From positions 58,011,599 to 58,075,598 of the forward strand of contig CM022302.1 in assembly GCA_011799875.1 (NCBI GenBank): a stretch of 64,000 bases of DNA, written 5' to 3'. This stretch comes from Thinopyrum elongatum. Taxonomy: Eukaryota > Streptophyta > Magnoliopsida > Poales > Poaceae. The notes under the pieces are model-generated. The model ran no database searches and had not been told where the DNA came from. It saw only the letters and a list, made by a program, of their open reading frames with translations. The position numbers and the translations under genes are program-made. This document shows positions 56,536 through 64,000 of the stretch, in pieces. Every line of letters starts with the position of its first letter. The first letter of the stretch is position 1.

Positions 56536-59500
56536 TTACTTCTTCTTGCTGCCCTGAGAACAATTGAACCACTCAGACATCTTATAAGAAGGATTTCTCA
56601 GCCTTCCAGTACCTGAAGCTCTGGGTGGTATGAAAATTTTCTTTGCCCTTGGCTTAGCAGCAGTAGAAGAACTTGGCCTAGAAGCACCAGCAGTAGATGA
56701 ACTTGGCCTAGAAGCAGCAGCACTAGATGAACCTGGCCTAGAAGCACCAACAGTAGATGCAGTTGCTCTCCTAGTTGCAGGAGGAGCTGATGGAGCTGCC
56801 CTAGGTGCTGGTGGAGCAGTACTTCTTGCCCTGGGTACTGCTGGAGCTGATGGAGCTGCCCTAGTTTCTGGTGGAGCTGTACATCTTGCCCTGGGTACTG
56901 CTGAAGCTGATGGAGCTGGCCTTGGGGCTGATGGAGCTGCATCAACTCGTCTGTTTTCCTGTAGTGTAAACATACAATGATTAGAACATAGTATAGGAAA
57001 TATAAGCATAAACTGATTTTTTGGATGTTTGGACAATTAACCTCATGTTGGTTCCTTCTTATTGCAAGGGCTGGCTTAAGATTTTTGTGGCAGCTAGTGT
57101 ACCTATGCCTACTCAAATTGCAATTACTACAAGTGATTGATGCCATCCTAGAAGTATCCTTGGGAGCTGGCTTCTCAAACTGATTCTTTCTCCTCTTTGT
57201 CTGCTTCTTTCCTGGCTTGTCTCTGAAAACAGGTGGCTCTATGTCAAGGGTCCCAGTCTTTGGCCATAGATCAGGCCCAGGCACAGGGTAGACATTTGGA
57301 CTGTAGGCTTGTTGATACATTGGTTTCTTGAAGAAAGCATTAACAAAATCTTCTGGATGTAGTTTAGCCTTGTTAATTGCTGAAACACCATGATTGCAAG
57401 GAACCCCAGTCATGTCCCATTTTCTACACCCACATGTATGATCTTTCAGATTTATTGCATATGTGCTTTCTCTGCTTGTAACCTGGTATAGATCAGGTCT
57501 AGCCTTGATTGACTGACAGAATCTGGAATGATGTTTAGCTTCTTCTAGCTTTTCGGCATATGTTGGGCATATCTACCACTTAGCTGTCTCTATCTTGGTC
57601 CTATTGGCATTGAACTTAACTAACATTTTTGTTCTGATGCCATCAACCATGCTTTTAATTGGTTGTCCTCTCACATCAAGTATCATTTTGTTGAATACTT
57701 CACTTATGTTGTTCACAACCAAGTCAGTTTTACAATTTGTGTCCATGGCATGTCTAGCCCATGTATGCTTGGGTATCTTACTAAGCCATTTCCAAGCTGC
57801 TTGACACTCTATTTTCATACCATCTATTGCTTGATCATATCCATGCTCAGTATATGAATAACCAGCCTGATCCATGTATTTCTTTAACTCTTCACCTCTA
57901 AAGTCAGCTGTTTGGAAGTTCTGATAAATATGTCTAAGGCAGAATATTTGAGGGCAATTTGGGAATACATTGGTTATTGCTTTAAGAAGACCGTGTGAAA
58001 GTAAACTAATGTTTGAATATGATGCCACAAGACACTATTTGTAAGTACTAAGCATGGTCTAATTTGCACTACATATAGAGTGATGGTGTATGAGTTACCT
58101 TTTGTCTATTAGATATGATAGTGTAGTAGCCATATTTCCCTGACTCGCCACCAAGAGCGTAGTTAAGTTGTGTTAGAAACCATGACCAACTGGCAGTGTC
58201 TTCCTTGTCAACAATTGCAAATGCAATGGGAAAGATGTTGTTATTACCATCTCTACCAGTTGCAGCCAGTATTTGCTGCCCTGTGGTTAACTTAATGAAG
58301 CAGCCATCAACACCTACAGCGGCACATATTACATTAGTTCTAGGACAACATAAATGATTGTGTTTACACAAATTAATATAAGTACCTATGCCTGGACTGA
58401 TGTGTTTATGTCTGCCCTCAACTGTTCCTCACACTCATGTGCCAACCACCTTGCAGTAACTTTGGTGCTCTCTCCTACAGTAGCACAATTGTGGTACAAG
58501 TTCATCTTCTTTATACAAAATGTTTTCTCATGTGCAATTTGAGAAGCAGCAATGAAAAAAAGACAGTCTTCTGTACTACAAACTGCAATAACTCTATTTG
58601 AGCAGTTTTTATGAAAAGAGTAGTTCCTGTTTTGTGAGATGTGAAATGTAAGAAGTGCCCTCCTGAATTGCTGGACATCTATGAAACAAAGTTTCTTCAC
58701 AAATTGTTCTTGCGGGTTCTCCCTCTTCTCATCATACCAAATGCTAGGCTTCTGCTTTCTGGCCCTGCTCTTCCTACCATTTGGTTGCCTAAATGTTGGA
58801 AGCTGAGCACCATCATTATCATCCTGACTTAAGTCACCTGGGTTGCTCTCCTTATCAGATGAAGGTATCCAATCTTGCTCTATGATTTGGTCAAGATTTC
58901 CATGTGATCTGGTTGTTGGCCCCTTCCTCTCGCTTCCTCCTGTGTTGCTGCTTCCTCCTGCACTACTTCCTCCTATAGTGCTTCCTCCTCTCCTACCCTC
59001 CTCAGCTTGCTCATCCTGTCCTGCCTCCTCCTCTGCTGCTTCATCCTCCCACTCCTCCTCATCTGGTTCATAAAGCTCTTCAACATCAGTGTCTCCTTCA
59101 AAGTGATTGAGAGGATCAGCTCTATGCCTCTTCATTGCCTCCAGCCTAGCTATTATGTCATCATCTTCTAAAAGCTCATTGTCACTATCATTGTCAGTGA
59201 ACTCTTCAGCAAGCAGCTCTGGAAGTTTTCTTTTTGCTGCCTTGTACTTCTCTTTTTGTTTCTTATTGGTCCTGAATTTTTGAATCTCTTCATTCCTCTT
59301 CTGCTCCATCATCTGCTCAATCTTCTCTTGCTCTTGGTCTGTCTCCATGAAATACTCATGCCTCTCATTACCATAGTCCAATGCAAACTCTGGTTCACTT
59401 GGACCCTTAAGCTTCAAAAAACATGAACTCTCCTGGGTGTTCATGACCTGGACTGGCTGTGGTTGGGGCTTCACTGGACTGGGGAAAAGAACTCCTGAAG

Positions 59501-60514
59501 TATCTATCTCATAGACAAGTGGTACACCTAATTCAGACAAAGGGACCTGCTCTTCATAAACATGACCAATGTTCAGGTTAGCTGGTGTGGGTGCATCACA
59601 TCTCATAACTGTAATGTTAACCACATTATTTCCTTTACTAGTTATGTCATCCAACATTTCTTCCACCTTGTCATCATCAGTCAATTCTTCCATTCCTGAC
59701 ACCCCAACTCCTGGATCTCTGACATAATACATAAAATCTCTTGAACTAAAGCCTTCCAACTCTATTAGTGCAATAAGATTCCACTAGGTTATGTCTGATA
59801 AGCAAATGGTTCTTTCCAAATTATCTCTGTCCAAAAAATGAAACCTCACTTCCCATTCTTCATCATCCAAGCTAGTTCATTTAACATAGTTGTTAACATT
59901 CAGATAAAACTAGTGTTGAACCGTACAGATAAATGTCAGTCAAACCTAGTGTTAAACATTCAGTTAAAATTCACATAAATTTCATTTACAACTGACTACT
60001 GAGCCATTATGTTCAAAACTAGTGTGCAATTGTAGTTAAAACTACTGAGCCATTCTGTTAAAACTAGAGTTACAGTTAAGTTAAAAACAACTTTGCAGTT
60101 CAAATTCAGTTAGCTTGACTGAATAATTAAGGGCAAGCTAATTTGCATTTAACAACCACTACTGTAACCCTATAATCCTAACCAAATACCTACAAGATAA
60201 TCCCCAACTCTGTAAGAGTTACACCCTAACCCTAGAATCCAGATCGGGGAAACAATGAGGATGGGGAGAGGATGGATGGCTTACACCACACCGCCGAAGG
60301 AGGATGCAAAGTGATGGTTGCCCGTCGGATTTGCCTTCACCACCTTGGCGAATGCCCTAGCCGCCGCGTACTCCGGGGATTGGGGAGGAGGCAGCGCCTG
60401 AGAAGGATTTGAGCTCCCGCAGAGCTCGAGTGGATCTCCTTCACCACCACCACTAGCATCGCCAGCGGAAGCGCCGCCCCCGCCGCCGCCGCCGCCAGGT
60501 TTCGCCTTCCCCAT
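56536..60514 (-). pseudogene. mudrA-type MULE transposase, decayed
   Basis: A Gly-rich first exon from ATG 60514 (to about 60284) is followed after an intron by a long exon (about 59765-58386): acidic region, then the MuDR N-terminal DNA-binding domain (FVKKLCFIDVQQFRRALL, about 58700-58400). The MULE core (58330-58096: GVDGCFIKLT, GRDGNNNIFPIAFA) joins it directly; about 100 residues normally found between them are absent. The second catalytic Asp position reads Asn (SNRQK, 58108-58110). The core continues at 58010-57575 (CLRHIYQNFQ, ECQAAWKWLSKIP), a TAG lies at 57573, then a SWIM finger (CGCRKWDMTGVPCNH, about 57390-57445) and a CX2CX4HX4C knuckle (CSNCNLSRHRYTSC, near 57120). After an intron (about 57036-56960) an Ala/Pro/Ser tail ends at 56536. 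Not active. Confidence 0.9.
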
Positions 60515-60529
60515 TGAGCCCGAGGGAGA

Positions 60530-60808
60530 GCAGAGAGTGAGAAGTGGAGTGGGGGCAGCGCGGTCGGTCCGTCCGACGTGATCCGACTAGGCCATCTCGA
60601 GCTGACGGCGCCGTCTCCCGTCCGTTATGCCACGTAGGGGGAAACCGGGCCCCAGCTGTCGGAAACGCAGTCAAACGAGGCAAATCGGCCGATCAGTGCA
60701 ACTTGCAAAAAGTTTACTGAATGTGCGGTGTTTTTTTACAAATGATTAGCGACCTCGTGGTTTTCTGCAAACGATGCCCCAAATGTGGTGGTTTTTTGCA
60801 ATTCACTC
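60530..60808 (-). repeat. Right TIR of the MULE
   Basis: Inverted copy of the left TIR. The transposase ATG (60514) lies just inside it, so the TIR is the likely transposase promoter. Confidence 0.92.
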
Positions 60809-60817
60809 ATTCACCGC

Positions 60818-61560
60818 CTTCATCCGACACAACGTGTCACACTGTATCCACACGCATGAACCAAACCACAGATTCAGTTAGTGTTCAAGCGCCACTACAA
60901 GTCTAGTGCATGGATCACCTGCAAGTACAGAGGCACAAACTTGCTTCGTGTTCATTAGGCATCGCCCTGATGACATTCTGCTCTCGATCAGGGCTGTCAA
61001 TGTTCCCGACGAACAAGGTGAGTTGAAGGGGCTAGCTTCCTTCACGAGGGAGCTGCCAGCCAGCCCAGACGCGACGAACTGAACCTGTTTCAGAGAGATG
61101 CCGAGAAATTAAGATGCATTAATCCTTGCTGCTGGTCCTGTTTTTGGTACTGCCCCTGCTAATCTTGGCTTCATTTCATCCCGTCGAAACCGTATTCCAT
61201 AGTGAATTTCAGTTTGTACTTTGAAACCATGTTCAGGCTGGCAGTGTTTGCATGCCTCGGGTGCTTTGGCTTGCCGGCCCGAGTGCCTAGGATCGCCGTG
61301 CTCCACACAAAGGACGACGCGAGCATCGCGTCGAATGGACGTTCCAGCAAAAATAGTTTTCCCGCTGCAGTACTTGAACAAACAAGTGTATGTTCTGTCC
61401 GATGTTCTGGAGTCGCCCTTTTTTCTTCTTCTCTCCAATCTGGCAGTATGTCTGCTACTTTGGCAATGGCCGACTGCTGTTTAATTTGGTATTTCCTGGC
61501 TTGTCTATTCCTTTGTCACCAACGACTGTTTATGCACTGGATCTGTTGCTTCTGATCTTC
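60818..61560 (+). repeat. Host duplicated segment, unit D (right of MULE)
   Basis: Continues the segment split by the MULE; 60924-61384 pairs with 51741-52215. Similarity ends near 61480 in TGCTACTTTGGCAATGGCCGAC, before the point where a U3 gene lies in units A and C. No U3 here. Confidence 0.8.
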
Positions 61561-62090
61561 CTGGACACTTAACCATCTGTTGTGCTGTTGATCTCAGAAA
61601 TGCATAGTTGGTCACTTGCCTTGCTGGTTTCCTCTTGGATCTTCCTAATCAAGGGTTAGGACCAGTTCCAAATACCTGATCCACTAGCTCAAACAGCAAT
61701 GCATTTCCCCTTGGGAAATGCAATATTTTTAACTACAATCCAAATTTTTTTCTGTTATTGATTGTTTTGCACGTTAAGGATCAAGAAGAGAAGATGAAGA
61801 ACATCAAGAAGATGAACTACTAGAGGTTTAGCTAGGCTTTAGCTTTAGGTCTTTTATTTATTTTATTCTTTTATTTAATACATTGTACCTCCTCGATACT
61901 TTGTAATTGTTCAAGTTTTTAATAAAGTTTCTTATTTCCTATTTAGATGCATTTCCATTTCATATATACGTGCATCCGTGTTATATATTTTGCTATTAGG
62001 ACCTGTAGCTATTTAAATTTGCAGGGCAGAAGCAAGAACATCAAGAAAAAAAATTAACCAAAACTTGCCACCAGGAGTACCCAGGCGACG
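61561..62090. other. AT-rich spacer
   Basis: No gene recognised. It holds two AAGAACATCAAGAA words (61797 and 62033) and a long T/A-rich stretch with a poly(A)-signal-like aataaag at 61921. It may be the inner flank of the CACTA remnant that follows. Confidence 0.35.
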
Positions 62091-62093
62091 ACA

Positions 62094-62390
62094 CATGGCA
62101 CGTCTATGCCGACGGCAAAGCCTTCGGCATAGGGTTGCCATGTGGCGCTTGCAAATGTCGGCACATGTTCGGACGGTGGCAGATGGACGGTGCCATCTGT
62201 TTTCTTTGTCGGTGGTGAAGCTATGCCGATGGCCGTACGGAAAGCCATCAGCATAGGCCTCTAGGCCGACGGTATGGCAAAGAGACGCCGACGTGATCTA
62301 CGCCGATGGCCCTATGTCGACGCCTGCCGTCGGCATAGCCCTATGCAGATGGGGCTCGGTTCTATGCCAAGGCCGTCGACATAGGAGATC
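62094..62390. repeat. Subterminal repeats of a second CACTA family (remnant)
   Basis: Repeated, both orientations, of TATGCCGACGGC / GCCGTCGGCATAG (for example 62106-62133, 62220-62258, 62325-62343, 62358-62385). The style matches Caspar-like cereal CACTA ends. No CACTA terminus or 3-bp TSD is found, so it is a fragment. Confidence 0.65.
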
Positions 62391-63345
62391 ATTCTGGCAA
62401 TTTTGCTGATCTAGAAGAGGGGTTACAGGGTTTGAACCTATGGATGCAATCACGGCGTCGAGGAAGCAAAGTGGCATCCGGTTGGCGCAATCACGCCACT
62501 GAGGAGACGCTGCCTCATTCCAGTTCGACTCGCCCGCAAATCCTGGTGCTCCTCCTCTCACCTTCCTCTCCTACTCTGGCACGGAGAAGCGGGATACCAA
62601 GACGGCCTGAGGACATAGTGCCGTGCGAGCAGAGGAGAGATGCGCATCCATGGGTTCAGTGGTCGGGGCAACGAAGGTACACGAGAAGGTTACGGCGTTG
62701 TTGTTCTCGCTGGCATGTAGGCGGGGGAGGGATGAGCGACAGCATAGGGGAGGTGAGGTGTCTCATCTTCCGTCCCTCTGGTTGACCTTTGAATCTTTGA
62801 TACCGAGGCTAGCTGCCCGACTGCTCACAGTTGCTAGGGTTCCGGGGAGTTGTGGAGTCGTATTGAATAAGGAGGCCGCAATATCTATGGGCGGTCAGCA
62901 ACCTCTGGAAGAAACGGCCCTCCACACGGGACCGTACAACGATGAGGAGGCAAAGGTGCGAGTGGCGGAAATCTGGAGGAGGGGTCAAAGTGAGCAGCGC
63001 GGCCGGCATCGTTAGGATAGCAAGAACGGCCCATTTACAGTATTTTCGGCCCAATTTGCCACAAAACGCCCAGCTCGACCTGAGGAGTAGCAGCCCTGTA
63101 ACAGTCGGCCAGGCTAGTTAACGCGAATTGAGGATGGGAAATCGGTTCAAGCGATATTTCGGCCGATCGAAGATTATCTTGAGCTTTGAAGAGGTAGATC
63201 GGACGGTAAAAGGTGTCAAATCACTATGAGAGCGCGTAGGTGGTTGAGTTATACCCTCTCTTAATACCTACAGTATATCACACATAGCATCCAAATGGCA
63301 AGGAACACGGATAAATGTGTAAAATTTGACACAAGTTTTGTTAAA
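62391..63345. other. Unassigned sequence with overlapping ORFs
   Basis: Frames 62432-62785 and 62623-63015 (plus) overlap, and neither has a recognised domain or clear codon pattern. A diverged gene or TE interior is possible. Listed so the gap is explained. Confidence 0.3.
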
Positions 63346-63350
63346 TTCGG

Positions 63351-63442
63351 CCCTCCAAATTAATTCACGTAGATTCACTTAATCTAGACTGATTTAGGCA
63401 ATATTTTGTCTAAATCTACGTCAATTAATTTGGAAAGGGAGG
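63351..63442. mobile_element. Degenerate Stowaway-like MITE
   Basis: Inverted arms ccctccaaattaattcacg and the complement of cgtcaattaatttggaaaggg with AATCTAG-rich centre. The arms match Stowaway inner sequence, but the outermost bases and TA duplication are not clear. Confidence 0.65.
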
Positions 63443-63730
63443 AACAATGTTATGGTCAATTGTTTTAAATGTCCCTAATGCCAGGATAGGAAGTCAATAT
63501 GAAATTTATTAATTATTAGACTAGAAAACATATCTACCACCATTACTGCTCTCGATTGTGTATGCATACATGGATAACGATACGCAGCGGATATCAATCT
63601 TATGGACGACTACAGTACGAGATATTAAGCTGCTGAATTAATGGGCGATCCTTTCGTATGAAGGAATTTGGCCTCAGGTATATATTTCCTAACAGATATC
63701 AAATATACTAATTCCTATTGTAAATAAGTA

Positions 63731-63849
63731 CTTCTCGGTTCCAAACTAATTGACGCAGATTTGTTTAGATACGTATGTATCTGCACACTAAAACGCGTCT
63801 AGATACATGCGTATCTAGATAAATGTGCGTCAATTAACAGCGGCGGGGA
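63731..63849. mobile_element. Stowaway-like MITE, right end diverged
   Basis: Starts cttctcggttccaaactaat after TA (63729-63730) and has inverted arms AATTGACGCAGAT / ATGTGCGTCAATT. The right terminus (cggcgggga) has diverged, followed by TA (63850-63851). It lies about 50 bp upstream of a TATA box. Confidence 0.6.
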
Positions 63850-63900
63850 TATTAGTTAATGGATGATGAAATTTAACGATAGAAATTTCATCCCAAGCAC

Positions 63901-63908
63901 TATAAATA
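63901..63908 (+). promoter_or_regulatory. TATA box of the right-edge gene
   Basis: tataaata, 68 bases before the ATG. The expected transcript start is about 63930-63940 (taccacacctcaaatt), leaving a short AT-rich leader. Typical of strongly expressed grass genes. Confidence 0.7.
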
Positions 63909-63968
63909 GATAAGGCTGTAGACCTTTTGGCTTACCACACCTCAAATTATTCAATTCAAGCTTCCACA

Positions 63969-64000
63969 ATGGCCTGCAAGATAGCACTAGTAGTCTTGTC
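63969..64000 (+). CDS. 5' end of a host gene, probable secreted protein (partial)
   Basis: ATG 63969 in the context cacaATGGCC. Ten codons are visible: Met-Ala-Cys-Lys-Ile-Ala-Leu-Val-Val-Leu, a basic residue followed by a hydrophobic run, as in a signal peptide. It runs off the window, so the family cannot be named. Spacing TATA-ATG and the absence of any repeat match support a real gene. Confidence 0.6.
   Translation, partial: MACKIALVVL

Larger units (their letters stand above)
54259..60808 (-). mobile_element. Mutator-like element (MULE) with two convergent genes
   Basis: TIRs of about 280 bp (54259-54540 and about 60530-60808) start gagtgaattgcaaaaaacca. The 9-bp TSD is attcgccgc (54250-54258) / attcaccgc (60809-60817), with one C/T-type difference. 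6550 bp. From the left TIR a GRF-type gene runs rightward; from the right TIR a mudrA-type transposase runs leftward; they converge at 55840-56535. The paralogous segment 53280-53460 shows the sequence before insertion. Confidence 0.94.

Noticed and set aside
56630..56980. Ala/Leu/Val-rich plus-strand ORF
   Set aside because: Opposite strand of the Ala/Pro/Ser tail of the MULE transposase.
60281..60683. Second minus-strand ORF 60453-60683 as a separate gene
   Set aside because: It overlaps the TIR and the transposase first exon in another frame; the corresponding frame in the left TIR is also only TIR sequence.
61202..61555. ORFs in the duplicated host segment
   Set aside because: The paired copy at 52014-52196 does not keep the same frame; indels break it, so selection for protein is not supported.

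Overview
The window looks like intergenic DNA from a Triticeae grass (wheat, Aegilops or a relative). The evidence is a Gypsy-type element with AAGCTTGGGGATGCCC modules, Angela/BARE/WIS-like Copia LTRs beginning TGAAGGAAATATGCCCTAG, a CACTA element with TTTAGTCCCGGTT subterminal palindromes, Stowaway MITEs, and U3 genes with a plant USE+TATA promoter. Family names come from memory of sequence motifs, not from a search.

Positions 1-41547 are one nested stack. A pol-less Gypsy-type LTR retrotransposon (left LTR cut by the window edge) carries in its 3' LTR a 34.1 kb CACTA transposon (7393-41491, TSD tct). Without its own insertions the CACTA is about 12.75 kb and has three rightward coding units: a small coiled-coil/membrane protein (8079-8522), a TNP2-type transposase (8741-20758), and a long second protein (24578-40920) joining an acidic N-terminus, a Ptta/En/Spm-like domain, a proline-rich part and an Ulp1-like cysteine protease. 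The transposase is split by Copia A (11720-20485, TSD gtttt). The second gene is split by Copia B (26923-36589, minus strand, TSD gctca, three LTR segments) and by a Helitron (37701-40606) lying exactly in the protease Cys motif. All of these genes are decayed by stops and frameshifts.

Positions 41548-61560 are host intergenic DNA holding a degenerate local duplication array built around U3 snoRNA genes (44285 and 52679), plus a tRNA-Gly(GCC) gene at 53755. Two elements interrupt array units. One is a compact Copia (46017-50909, 149-bp LTRs, TSD aggaa) with a RanBP2-type zinc finger where gag is expected and a triplicated U5-PBS segment. The other is a 6.55 kb MULE (54259-60808, 9-bp TSD, TIRs of about 280 bp) with two convergent genes: a GRF-zinc-finger/coiled-coil protein and a mudrA-type transposase.

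Positions 61560-64000 hold a second kind of CACTA subterminal repeat (GCCGTCGGCATAG type), unassigned sequence, two Stowaway-like MITEs and, at the right edge, a TATA box and start codon of a gene whose first residues look like a signal peptide. This edge gene is the only candidate for an ordinary host protein gene.
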